Shown: positions 7,927 to 16,500, counted from the first letter of the stretch. The stretch: 64,000 nt of DNA from Candidatus Accumulibacter regalis (GCA_000585075.1 JEMY01000004.1:186001-250000); one strand, 5' to 3'. Numbers and translations: made by a program. The notes: a model not told the origin generated them from the letters alone.

Positions 7927-8085
7927 GCAGGCTCGCCTGCCTTCGCGCGAACACCTTGGCAAGCGCCCCTCCCTGCACCATAACTCGCACCAGCACGCGC
8001 CGGCGTGCCCCGAACTTGTGCGCCGCATCATTTTGCGCCCGGCGACGCCAGAAGAAACTTCAGGAAAATCAACCGTCGCCGCCTA

Positions 8086-8101
8086 TGGCACGCCAATTGC
8101 T
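8086..8101 (+). promoter_or_regulatory. Near-consensus sigma-54 promoter of nirBD-narK
   Basis: TGGCACGCCAATTGCT matches the sigma-54 consensus TGGCACG-N4-TTGCW at every fixed position; GG and GC are 10 bases apart. Transcription would start near 8112, about 30 bases before nirB. This places nitrite assimilation under sigma-54 and an NtrC-type activator. The leader is too short for a NasR/NasT antitermination hairpin. Confidence 0.85.
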
Positions 8102-8141
8102 TTAATGCCTCCATAGAGACGTTTCGAATGGAGTTGCGAAA

Positions 8142-10571
8142 ATGAGCAAGAAGAAGCTGGTGATGGTCGGCAACGGCATGGCGGGCGTGCGCACGCTCGA
8201 GGAGCTGCTGAAGATCGCCCCCGATCACTACGAGATCACCGTTTTCGGCAGCGAGCCGCACCCGAACTACAACCGCATCCTGCTCTCGCCGGTGCTCGCC
8301 GGCGAGATGACCATCCAGGACATCATCCTCAACGATCACCAGTGGTACGCCGAGAACGGCATCCGGCTGCATCTGGGCAAGACGGTGAAGCGCATCGACC
8401 GCGTCAAGCGCCGGGTGATCGCCGACGACGGCAGCGAGGAAGGCTACGACCGCCTGCTGCTGGCAACCGGCTCCAACCCGTTCATGCTGCCGGTTCCCGG
8501 CAACGACCTGCCCGGGGTGATCTCGTACCGCGACATCGCCGACACCGACGCCATGATCGACGCCGCCAAACGCTACAGCCACGCGGTGGTGATCGGCGGC
8601 GGCCTGCTCGGCCTGGAAGCGGCGAACGGGCTGAAGCTGCGCGGCATGGACGTGACCGTGGTGCATCTCGCCGACTGGCTGCTCGAACGCCAGCTCGACG
8701 AGACCGCCGGCAGGATGCTGCAGAAGTCGCTCGAAGAGCGCGGCCTGAAATTCCTGCTCGGGAAGCAGACCGAGGCACTGGTCGCCGGCGAGAGCGGCCG
8801 CGTCGCCGCCATCCGCCTCAAGGACGGCCTGCAGCTGCCGGCCGATCTGGTTGTCATGGCGGTCGGCATCCGCCCGAACATTGCCCTTGCCGAGGCGGCA
8901 GGGATTTATTGCAATCGCGGCATCGTCGTCAATGACACCATGCAGACCTACGATCCCAAGGTGTACGCGGTCGGCGAATGCGTTGCCCACCGCGGCATCG
9001 CCTACGGACTCGTCGCGCCGCTCTTCGAGCAGGGCAAGGTCGCCGCCAACCATCTTGGCGACTACGGCATCAGCCGCTACACCGGCTCGGTGACCTCGAC
9101 CAAGCTCAAGGTGACCGGCATCGATCTCTTCTCGGCCGGCGACTTCTTCGGCGGCAAGGATTGCGAGGAAATCATCCTCAACGACGCCGCCGGCGGCGTG
9201 TACAAGAAGCTGGTGATCCAGGACAACAAGCTGGTCGGCGGCGTGCTCTACGGCGACACCGCCGACGGTCCCTGGTACTACCAGCTGCTGCGCGACGGCC
9301 AGGACATTCACGAGATTCGCGACCACCTGCTCTTCGGGCAGTCGCACGTCGGCGACGTCGGCCACCAGGGCCACAGCAAGGCGGCGGCGATGAGCGACAG
9401 CGCCGAGGTCTGCGGCTGCAACGGCGTCAGCAAGGGGACGATCGTCAAGTCGATCAAGGAAAACGGCCTGTTCACGCTCGACGACATCAAGAAGCACACC
9501 AAGGCCGCATCGTCTTGCGGCTCGTGTGCCGGCCTCTGCGAGCAGATTCTCTCGGCGACGATCGGCGGCGCCTACACGCCGGCAGCGTCGAACCGCAAGC
9601 CGGTCTGCGGCTGCACCGAGTTCTCGCACCAGGAGGTCCGCGACGCGATTCGCCAGCAGCCGCTGCTGAGCATCGGCGAAACGATGCGCTTCCTCGAATG
9701 GACGACGCCCGACGGCTGCGACAAGTGCCGCCCGGCGCTCAACTACTACCTGATCTCGACCTGGCCGAAGAAGGCGAAGGACGATCCGCGCTCGCGGCTG
9801 ATCAACGAACGCGCGCACGCCAACATCCAGAAGGACGGCACCTACTCCGTCGTGCCGCGGATGTGGGGCGGACTGACCACTGCCGCCGAACTGCGCCGCA
9901 TCGCCGACGTCGCCGACAAGTACCAGGTGCCGACGATCAAGGTCACCGGCGGCCAGCGCATCGACCTGCTGGGAATCAGGAAGGACGACCTGCTCGGCGT
10001 CTGGAAAGACCTCGACATGCCCTCGGGGCACGCCTACGGCAAGTCGATCCGCACCGTCAAGACCTGCGTCGGCGCCGAGCACTGCCGCTTCGGCACCCAG
10101 CTGGCGATGGACATGGGCGTCAAGCTCGAAAAGATGCTCTTCGACATGTACTCGCCGCACAAGGTCAAGCTCGCCGTTTCCGGCTGCCCGCGCAACTGTG
10201 CCGAAGCCGGCATCAAGGACGTCGGCGTGATCGGCGTCGATTCGGGCTACGAGCTGTACGTCGGCGGCAACGGCGGCATCAAGACCGAAGTTGCGCAGTT
10301 CTTCGTCAAGGTCAGCAACGACGACGAGGTGATGGAGTACGCCGGCGCCTTCCTGCAGCTCTACCGCGAAGAGGCCTTCTATCTCGAGCGCACCTGCCAT
10401 TACCTCGAACGCGTCGGCCTCGACCACGCCAAGAGCCGGGTCGTCGACGACGAGGAAAACCGCAAGGCGCTGCACGGCCGCCTGCTCGCCGAACTCAAGG
10501 ACGCCAAGGACCCCTGGGCCGAGCGCATCGCCGGCGTCGAGAAGAACGAATACGAAACGCTTTCGGTATAG
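8142..10571 (+). CDS. nirB: Assimilatory nitrite reductase [NAD(P)H], large subunit
   Basis: 809 residues, full length. The N-terminal FAD/NAD oxidoreductase starts with the Rossmann motif MVGNGMAGV; a second dinucleotide fold lies at VVIGGGLLGLEAA. Two BFD-like [2Fe-2S] regions follow, with cysteines in VCGCNGVS / SSCGSCAGLC and in VCGCTEFS / GCDKC. The C-terminal siroheme/[4Fe-4S] domain has CVGAEHC and CPRNC, the four cluster ligands. It reduces nitrite to ammonium in the cytoplasm. nirD begins 24 bases downstream and narK follows, all behind a sigma-54 promoter, which indicates nitrogen assimilation. Confidence 0.96.
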   Translation: MSKKKLVMVGNGMAGVRTLEELLKIAPDHYEITVFGSEPHPNYNRILLSPVLAGEMTIQDIILNDHQWYAENGIRLHLGKTVKRIDRVKRRVIADDGSEEGYDRLLLATGSNPFMLPVPGNDLPGVISYRDIADTDAMIDAAKRYSHAVVIGGGLLGLEAANGLKLRGMDVTVVHLADWLLERQLDETAGRMLQKSLEERGLKFLLGKQTEALVAGESGRVAAIRLKDGLQLPADLVVMAVGIRPNIALAEAAGIYCNRGIVVNDTMQTYDPKVYAVGECVAHRGIAYGLVAPLFEQGKVAANHLGDYGISRYTGSVTSTKLKVTGIDLFSAGDFFGGKDCEEIILNDAAGGVYKKLVIQDNKLVGGVLYGDTADGPWYYQLLRDGQDIHEIRDHLLFGQSHVGDVGHQGHSKAAAMSDSAEVCGCNGVSKGTIVKSIKENGLFTLDDIKKHTKAASSCGSCAGLCEQILSATIGGAYTPAASNRKPVCGCTEFSHQEVRDAIRQQPLLSIGETMRFLEWTTPDGCDKCRPALNYYLISTWPKKAKDDPRSRLINERAHANIQKDGTYSVVPRMWGGLTTAAELRRIADVADKYQVPTIKVTGGQRIDLLGIRKDDLLGVWKDLDMPSGHAYGKSIRTVKTCVGAEHCRFGTQLAMDMGVKLEKMLFDMYSPHKVKLAVSGCPRNCAEAGIKDVGVIGVDSGYELYVGGNGGIKTEVAQFFVKVSNDDEVMEYAGAFLQLYREEAFYLERTCHYLERVGLDHAKSRVVDDEENRKALHGRLLAELKDAKDPWAERIAGVEKNEYETLSV

Positions 10572-10595
10572 AGCCGGAAGAACTGGAGAACAGCA

Positions 10596-10904
10596 ATGGC
10601 TGAATGGAAATCGATTTGCAAGCTCGACGACATACCGCGCCTCGGCAGTCGCATCGTCAGGTCAATGAATGGCGACATCGCGCTCTTTCGCACGTCGTCG
10701 GACGAGGTCTTCGCGCTGCGTGACCGCTGCCCGCACAAGGGCGGGCCACTGTCGCAGGGGCTGGTGCACGGCAACCAGGTGACCTGCCCGCTGCATGGCT
10801 GGAGGTTGCGCCTTGATTCCGGAGAGGCCGTCGCCCCCGACCAGGGATGCTCCCGCCGTTACCCGATCCGCATCGAAAGCGGTACGGTGTTTCTCGATAT
10901 CTGA
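10596..10904 (+). CDS. nirD: Nitrite reductase [NAD(P)H], small subunit (Rieske type)
   Basis: 102 residues with a Rieske fold. Both ligand pairs are intact: CPH in RCPHKGGPL and CPLH in TCPLHGW, so it should carry a [2Fe-2S] cluster, unlike some NirD proteins (e.g. in E. coli) that have lost the ligands. It follows nirB by 24 bases with a GGAG ribosome-binding site, and partners it in electron transfer to siroheme. Confidence 0.93.
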   Translation: MAEWKSICKLDDIPRLGSRIVRSMNGDIALFRTSSDEVFALRDRCPHKGGPLSQGLVHGNQVTCPLHGWRLRLDSGEAVAPDQGCSRRYPIRIESGTVFLDI

Positions 10905-10949
10905 AATAGCTGCAAGCTGAACTCTCACCCCCACCGACGGAATACGACC

Positions 10950-12161
10950 ATGGACAACTCGTTCTGGAAAGCCGGCCACCGGCCGACGCTCATCGCCTCC
11001 TTCCTCTACTTCGACCTGGCCTTCATGGTCTGGGTCATGCTCGGCCCGCTCGGCGTGCAGATCGCCGGCGACCTCGGCCTGACACACGCCCAGAAAGGGA
11101 TGATGGTCGCCACGCCGGTGCTCGCCGGCGCCCTGCTGCGTATCGTCATGGGCCTGATGGTCGACCACCTGAAGCCGAAACTCACCGGCGCCATCGGCCA
11201 GCTGGTGGTGATGGTCTCCCTGTTCGTCGCCTGGTACGTGGGCGTGCAGACCTACGAACAGACGCTGATCCTCGGCATCTTCCTCGGTGTCGCCGGCGCG
11301 TCGTTCGCCGTCGCCCTGCCGCTCGCCTCGCGCTGGTATCCGCCCGAACATCAGGGAACGGCGCTGGGCATCGCCGGTGCCGGCAACTCGGGCACGGCAC
11401 TGGCGGCGCTGATCGCGCCGAGCCTGGCCATCGCCTACGGCTGGACCAACGTCTTCGGCCTGGCGCTGATTCCCCTGCTCGTGGTCTTCGTCTTCTACAT
11501 GGTCGCCGCCAAGGATTCGCCCGAGTGCCCGCCGCCGAAGTCGCTGGCCGAGTACCTGAAAGTGCTCAAGGACAGCGACGCCTGGTGGTTCATGTTCTTC
11601 TACTCGGTCACCTTCGGTGGTTTCGTCGGCCTCGCCTCGTCGCTGACCATCTACTTCAACATCCAGTACGGCCTCGACGCCAAGACCGCCGGTTTCTTCA
11701 CCGCCGCCTGTGTCTTCGCCGGTTCGCTGGTACGACCCATCGGTGGCAACGTCGCCGACCGCATCGGCGGCATCAAGAGCCTGTCGGTGATGTACGTCTT
11801 TGCCGCGATCTTCCTGGCCATCGTCAGTATCGGCCTGCCTGAAGCGTGGATGGCGCTGCTCGCCTTCGTCGGCGCCATGCTGGCACTGGGCATGGGCAAC
11901 GGCGCAGTCTTCCAGCTGGTGCCGCAGCGCTTCCGCAAGGAGATCGGCGTGATGACCGGGCTGGTCGGCATGGCCGGCGGCATCGGTGGCTTCTATCTGG
12001 CATCGTCGCTCGGCTACGCCAAGCAGCTCACCGGCAGCTATCAGATCGGCTTCCTGATCTTCGCCGCACTGGCCCTGCTCGCGCTGGCCGGGCTGAGCGC
12101 CGTCAAGAACCGCTGGCGGACGACCTGGGGTGCGGCGCACCTGACGGCAGCGAAGATCTGA
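10950..12161 (+). CDS. narK: Nitrate/nitrite transporter, NarK/NasA family (MFS)
   Basis: 403 residues with about 12 membrane helices. It shows the nitrate-porter signature as GxxxGxG-type motifs (GIAGAGNSGTALAAL; VGMAGGIGGFYLA) and the MFS loop motif (GNVADRIGG). It follows nirBD by 45 bases in the same orientation and should import nitrate or nitrite for assimilation. The symbol narK is used for the family; the physiological role here fits NasA. Confidence 0.92.
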   Translation: MDNSFWKAGHRPTLIASFLYFDLAFMVWVMLGPLGVQIAGDLGLTHAQKGMMVATPVLAGALLRIVMGLMVDHLKPKLTGAIGQLVVMVSLFVAWYVGVQTYEQTLILGIFLGVAGASFAVALPLASRWYPPEHQGTALGIAGAGNSGTALAALIAPSLAIAYGWTNVFGLALIPLLVVFVFYMVAAKDSPECPPPKSLAEYLKVLKDSDAWWFMFFYSVTFGGFVGLASSLTIYFNIQYGLDAKTAGFFTAACVFAGSLVRPIGGNVADRIGGIKSLSVMYVFAAIFLAIVSIGLPEAWMALLAFVGAMLALGMGNGAVFQLVPQRFRKEIGVMTGLVGMAGGIGGFYLASSLGYAKQLTGSYQIGFLIFAALALLALAGLSAVKNRWRTTWGAAHLTAAKI

Positions 12162-12280
12162 GGGCGGCAACGACGACGGCACGGTCTGGCTCGGTCTGCA
12201 GGCGGTAAGCGAACGACTCGCGGCGGCAATCGCTGACCGCATCGGGGCGACCTGCGAACGCCTTGCTCCTTTCAGCAAAC

Positions 12281-12316
12281 CGGCGCGGCAAGGTATATTG
12301 CCACCTTGCCGCGCCG
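12281..12316. repeat. Perfect 14-bp inverted repeat after narK
   Basis: CGGCGCGGCAAGGT pairs exactly with ACCTTGCCGCGCCG around an 8-base loop (ATATTGCC). It lies 120 bp after the narK stop and 127 bp before the glycosyltransferase. No T tract follows, so it could be a Rho-independent-like terminator with a weak tail, an mRNA-stabilising hairpin, or an operator. The rest of the 12162-12442 gap shows nothing else. Confidence 0.55.
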
Positions 12317-12442
12317 TTCCCGCTCCCGCCGCCCTGCTTTCAAGCCGGCCAGCGTCGACGGCCGGCAGGCCCGTCGGCGCGTCGAACATCTGCCGCTGGC
12401 GACTCGAACAACGCCTTGATGAAGCCGTAGAAACCCATTGCC

Positions 12443-13264
12443 ATGAGTACACGCAGCGACAGCCAGGAAGAAATCAGCGGGCAGGTCGATCGCCCGCCGC
12501 GATTCAGTATCGCGCTGGTCAATTACAAGTCCTTGGAAATGACTTCGATCTGCCTGGATTTGCTGCAAAAAGCGGTCGACGTTTCCGAGATCCCGGTGTG
12601 GGTCGTCGATAACGATTCCAACGACGCCAGCCTGGAGTACCTGAGGTCGATCGACTGGATCAAGCTGATTGAAAGAAAACCTCCCGGCGAGGAAGTCGGC
12701 TTTCTGGCGCACGGCCGCGCGCTGGACATGATCCTCGAAAAGGTGAGCACCGAGTATCTCCTGCTATTGCATACCGACACTTTCATCTATGACCCGGCCA
12801 TTATCGACATCATGCTGGAGAAATTCTCTGCCGACGACAGGGTTGCCGCCGTGGGCTGCATGGAACCGGTGTTGCGCAAGCTGCCGCACACCGTCTGGCG
12901 GACTGCGACGCGAGGAACGAAGTATTACTTCAGGCGGCTGAAGATGGCGCTTGGCTTGAAAACAAGACCACCGACCCTGTATTACGAGGTTTACTTCAAG
13001 AGTTTCTGCGCTCTGTGGAACGTGAACATCATCAAGAGCCACGGCATGAGCTTCTCGATGGGAGAGAAAATCCCCGGTTACGAGATGCAGGACGAGCTGC
13101 CCAGGCTGGGTTACAGATTCGTCAGGATAGCGCCTCGCGAGATGTTCAGATATCTGGACCACATCGACAAGGGAACGGCGTCGGCCAAGGACGGGATCAG
13201 GCTGAAACGCGGAAAAATCCGCAAGTATCAAAACATCGTCGGGAAAAACCTGGCGAATCGCTGA
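12443..13264 (+). CDS. Family 2-type glycosyltransferase
   Basis: 273 residues. The start FSIALVNYKSLEMTS and VWVVDNDSNDASLEYL correspond to the nucleotide-binding beta strands of GT-A enzymes. YLLLLHTDTFIYDP carries a DxD-like motif, and WNVNIIKSHGMSFSMGEKIPGYEMQDEL fits the acceptor-site region. No membrane segment is seen. It probably adds a sugar to a cell-surface glycan. Its codons are visibly more A/T-rich than those of its neighbours, and it separates narK from the PP2C/kinase gene that normally follows; both facts suggest insertion by transfer. The ribosome-binding site is weak. Confidence 0.75.
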   Translation: MSTRSDSQEEISGQVDRPPRFSIALVNYKSLEMTSICLDLLQKAVDVSEIPVWVVDNDSNDASLEYLRSIDWIKLIERKPPGEEVGFLAHGRALDMILEKVSTEYLLLLHTDTFIYDPAIIDIMLEKFSADDRVAAVGCMEPVLRKLPHTVWRTATRGTKYYFRRLKMALGLKTRPPTLYYEVYFKSFCALWNVNIIKSHGMSFSMGEKIPGYEMQDELPRLGYRFVRIAPREMFRYLDHIDKGTASAKDGIRLKRGKIRKYQNIVGKNLANR

Positions 13265-13378
13265 TTTCATCCAGCGCAAGACTCCGGCTCGGTGCACGAT
13301 AGAGGGCGCCGGGCGAGGCTCGTGAGCGCCAGACACAGGCGGCACAGCAGACCATGAAATCAGAAGGCTAGCCGAGAA

Positions 13379-15061
13379 ATGCCGCTCAGAGTCGATATCG
13401 GTCACTCGTCGCTCACCGGACCGCGCGAGCGCAACGAGGATTTCTGCGGCATGGTCACCCCCGCCGGCGCCGAACTCGACAACAAGGGCCTGATCGCCGC
13501 CGTCGCCGACGGCGTCGGCGGCCACCAGGGCGGTCGCGAAGCCGCCGAGTACACGGTACGCGGCCTGCTTTCCGACTACTACGCGACCCCCGACACGTGG
13601 AGCGTGCCGCACGCGCTCGATAAGGTCATCGCCGCGCTCAACCGCTGGGTAATGGCCGAAGCCGGCCGACAGCCCGATCTCACCGGCATGGCCACGACCC
13701 TGACCGTTCTCGTCCTGCGCGGCCGTCGCTACGTCAGCGCGCACGTCGGTGATTCGCGTCTCTACCTGCTGCGTGCCGGGGTGTGCACACGTCTGAGCAG
13801 CGACCACGTCTGGGAGCATCCGGAACTCAAGAACGTGCTCTCGCGCGCGGTCGGCCTCGACCGCCACTTCCAGCTCGACTTTGCCGACGGCGAACTGAAG
13901 GTCGGCGATTGCTTCCTGCTCTGCAGCGACGGCGTCTGGGCGGCGATCGGTGACGGCCGCATCCGCTCCGCATTGCTCGCCCATCCCGACGCGCAGCAGG
14001 CAGCCGCGTCGCTGACCAGCCTGGCGCTGGCGGCCGGTGGCCAGGACAACGCCAGCGCCGTCGTTGCGCGCATCGAAGAACTGCCGGCCGAGAACCTGCG
14101 CGACTCGCTGGAAGGAACGGCGCGCCTGCCGCTGCCGCCGCAGTTCAAGCCGGGCCAGGAAATCGACGGGCTGCAGATCGACGAAGTGCTGCACGACTCG
14201 CGCGCCACCCTGCTCTACCGCGTCACCGATCTTTGCTCACGCCAGCCGCTGGTGCTCAAGACGTTGCGCCCGGAGCTGGCCGACGACGGCGAGGAAATCC
14301 GCGCGCTGATCATGGAGGAGTGGCGCGGCCGGCGCATCACCTCGCCCTTCTTCGCCCAGCTGCTGCCCGCCGAAGGACGCAGCTGCCTGTACTACCTGCA
14401 GACCTGGCACGAGGGAGCGACGCTGCAGAAAATGCTCGACGCCGGCCTGCACTTCACCGTTGCCGACGCCGTCCAGCATGCCGTCCGCCTGATGAAGGGG
14501 CTCTCGGCGCTGCACCGCCTCGACGTCGCGCACCGGGACATCAAGCCCGACAACATCCACATCGGGCGCGACGGCCGCCTGCGCATCCTCGATCTCGGCG
14601 TCGCGCTCAGCCTCTCCGAGGACGACCCCGCCACCGGCAGCCCGGGCACCCCCAGCTACATGGCACCGGAGCTGCTCGCCGGCGAGCGCGCCGGCCCGGC
14701 GCACGACCTCTACGCGGCCGGCGTGACGCTCTACCACCTGCTCACCCGCAAGTACCCCTACGGCGAGATCGAGCCTTTCCAGCATCCGAAATTCGGCGAA
14801 CCGGTAGCACCGACGCGCTACCGCCCGGACATCCCCGGCTGGCTGGAAAATGTCCTCCTCAAGGCGGTCGCCAGGGATCCCGCGCAGCGCTTCGAAACCG
14901 CCGAGGAATTTCTGCTGGCGCTCGAACGCGGCGCCAACCGCCCGGTCGGCCGACCACCCGTCACGCCGCTGGCGCTGCGCAACCCCCTGCTCACCTGGCG
15001 GGTCATCGCTGGCGTCTCGCTGCTGCTCAATCTGGTGTTGTGGATGCTGCTGACGCGCTGA
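13379..15061 (+). CDS. Fused PP2C phosphatase / serine-threonine protein kinase
   Basis: 560 residues. Residues 1-235 are a PPM/PP2C phosphatase: RNEDF, ADGVGGHQGG, HVGDSRLYL, CSDGVW and GGQDNAS give the metal-binding acidic residues. About residues 260-525 are a eukaryotic-like kinase: Lys in PLVLKTLRP, catalytic loop HRDIKPDNI, DLG in place of DFG, and GTPSYMAPE. A single C-terminal membrane helix (GVSLLLNLVLWMLL) anchors it, leaving both domains in the cytoplasm. Such fusions often sit in nitrate assimilation loci next to NarK/NasA, so it may act on nitrate uptake or reduction; this is inferred from position. Confidence 0.9.
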   Translation: MPLRVDIGHSSLTGPRERNEDFCGMVTPAGAELDNKGLIAAVADGVGGHQGGREAAEYTVRGLLSDYYATPDTWSVPHALDKVIAALNRWVMAEAGRQPDLTGMATTLTVLVLRGRRYVSAHVGDSRLYLLRAGVCTRLSSDHVWEHPELKNVLSRAVGLDRHFQLDFADGELKVGDCFLLCSDGVWAAIGDGRIRSALLAHPDAQQAAASLTSLALAAGGQDNASAVVARIEELPAENLRDSLEGTARLPLPPQFKPGQEIDGLQIDEVLHDSRATLLYRVTDLCSRQPLVLKTLRPELADDGEEIRALIMEEWRGRRITSPFFAQLLPAEGRSCLYYLQTWHEGATLQKMLDAGLHFTVADAVQHAVRLMKGLSALHRLDVAHRDIKPDNIHIGRDGRLRILDLGVALSLSEDDPATGSPGTPSYMAPELLAGERAGPAHDLYAAGVTLYHLLTRKYPYGEIEPFQHPKFGEPVAPTRYRPDIPGWLENVLLKAVARDPAQRFETAEEFLLALERGANRPVGRPPVTPLALRNPLLTWRVIAGVSLLLNLVLWMLLTR

Positions 15062-15516
15062 CCTGTCCGCTCGGACAAATCGTAGGCCCTAGCAAAGTCA
15101 CATCTCTTTATCCATCGCCGCCAACGTCCATTGCCGTTCGCCGTCCTCCCCTTTCAGCACAACCATTGCCCCTGCCAAGTGGCGGAGCTCTATGGCGTTT
15201 GGTGTGGAACGGGCGCCGGCGTCGTGCTCGCTGGTGTAGTGTTGCGCGCAGCATGAAACGCATACATCCCAGCCACCACAGGGGTTGCGTGCGGCTGTCG
15301 GGCTTGCTGAAAGTCTCGTCGGGTAGGCGGCAACACGCCAGCACGCTGGTCATTGCGAGGAGGCGACGAGAGCCGCCCCGGCATGGACGATGCGAATTTC
15401 AGCCACCACAGGGTTTTCGCCCTGCTTTCAGCAGTCGCCAAAAGTCTCATTGAGAATGCAGAACACCACTAGCGCGCCCTCGCGCGAAATCGAACGACGG
15501 CGCACGAATGCCGCCA
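15062..15516. repeat. Intergenic region with dispersed hairpin repeats
   Basis: No gene is supportable here. Near 15275-15335 and again at 15395-15465 are copies of a dispersed element built around CTGAAAGTCTCGTC and a GGG...CCC hairpin; 15302-15320 is identical over 19 bases to 49659-49677. A REP-core copy lies at 15349-15364. The segment 15360-15450 is an inverted counterpart of 38716-38805. The repeats abut the 3' end of the PEP-CTERM-like gene. Confidence 0.65.
15349..15364 (+). repeat. REP-like core copy
   Basis: Exact GTCATTGCGAGGAGGC core, directly joined to a copy of the second repeat family. Confidence 0.7.
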
Positions 15517-16251
15517 TCAGACCGAGTCGAGCAGATTGGCCCAGGTTTGCGGCTCGGGAATGGCGCAGACCTGCGGGTCGGAAACGACCCGAACCAGCGT
15601 AAAAGTATCCCCGCCGTCACTTAACTGCAGAGTGTTACAACTTACGGCGGCGAAAGCGATATTGCTGTGCGACAGGCCCCATTCCCCCGACGTATCCACG
15701 AGCGTCGTGGACGAAAAAGCATTCGTGAGCGCATTCCATGTGAAGCTGCCCTTTTCCATGCCATCCTGTCCGCTGGGATCGAGGATCGAACTTCCGTCTT
15801 CGGCCATCATGTAGCTTCCGTCAGACAGGAAAGTGATAAGCACCGTGCTGGCAGCTTGTCCGCCAGCGGTGGCATACCAGGAGCCGACAATGGCGCTGGT
15901 TGGGCTGGTTACGCGATTCAGCGTGACGCCACCAGCGATCGTCATCGTGTCACCGGAAATGCCGATCGAGGTCAGGCCCGAGTGAGACAACCCCCATTGC
16001 CCCGACGTGTCCACGAGCGTCGTGAACGAGAAAGCACTGGTGAGCGGATTCCAGGTGTAGGTGCCTCTTTCCATGCCGTCCTGCCCACTGGGGTCGAGGA
16101 CCGAACTGCCATCTTCGGCCATCCAGTAGCTTCCGTCTGCAAGGAACGTGATGACCGCAGTGCTGTCAGCCTGTCCGAGGTGGGTGCCATACCAGCCTCC
16201 CACAATGGGTGATGCGTGCGTTGGTAGCGAACCGAGCAAGCTGATTGGCAA
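15517..16251 (-). CDS. Two-repeat PEP-CTERM-like exported protein, apparently frameshifted at both ends
   Basis: The open frame encodes two tandem repeats of about 95 residues. Each has IVG(G/S)WY, ITFL(A/S)DGSY, MAEDGSS(V/I)LDPSGQDGM and TTLVDTSG(Q/E)WGLSHS; function unknown. It ends in the start of a sorting signal (IPEPQTWANLL) and then stops after DSV. The neighbouring frame continues with LGLMAAFVRRRSI, the missing hydrophobic and basic half of a PEP-CTERM signal. At the N-terminus the frame opens only at a TTG (16251), while ATG 16288 in another frame gives MKPLHDLFAFSL, which would join LPISLLGSLPTHA as a signal peptide after a one-base correction. So the intact gene ran from 16288 to about 15430, and this copy is either decaying or mis-sequenced. 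Confidence 0.65.
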   Translation of the reverse strand: MPISLLGSLPTHASPIVGGWYGTHLGQADSTAVITFLADGSYWMAEDGSSVLDPSGQDGMERGTYTWNPLTSAFSFTTLVDTSGQWGLSHSGLTSIGISGDTMTIAGGVTLNRVTSPTSAIVGSWYATAGGQAASTVLITFLSDGSYMMAEDGSSILDPSGQDGMEKGSFTWNALTNAFSSTTLVDTSGEWGLSHSNIAFAAVSCNTLQLSDGGDTFTLVRVVSDPQVCAIPEPQTWANLLDSV

Positions 16252-16500
16252 CGAGACTGAACGCGAACAGATCGTGAAGTGGTTTCATCGTTGGACCCCA
16301 AAAAAAGCCGCAATCGGAGAAATTTCTCCTGGAAACAGCAAGGTGCGCGGGAATCCAGTCGCAGGCAAGCTGCGGCAACGGTGTGTCCCCCACACGTTCC
16401 ACTACTCCCCTGACCGAAGGGGCCTGCTGCGTCGCAGGCGAAACGGGAACGCCGCAAGAACTGTGCGGCGGGCGGGACGCAAGCGAATATGCAAACTGCA

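Noticed and set aside
7911-8085. Possible NtrC binding sites upstream of the nirB promoter
   Set aside because: GCACC- and TGCGCC-like pieces occur but no pair forms the TGCAC...GTGCA dyad.
8028-10475. An 815-codon open frame antisense to nirB and similar long antisense frames elsewhere (e.g. 17425-18744, 20974-22284, 2300-3691)
   Set aside because: They exactly mirror strong genes in a high-GC genome where antisense frames stay open by codon bias. Their translations are rich in Arg/Ala/Asp/His and show no family motifs.
16454-16468. Alternative sigma-54-like sequence CCGCACAGTTCTTGC (minus strand)
   Set aside because: The invariant GG of the -24 element is CG here. The candidate at 16501-16517 keeps GG-N10-GC and has better spacing to the 17-bp element.
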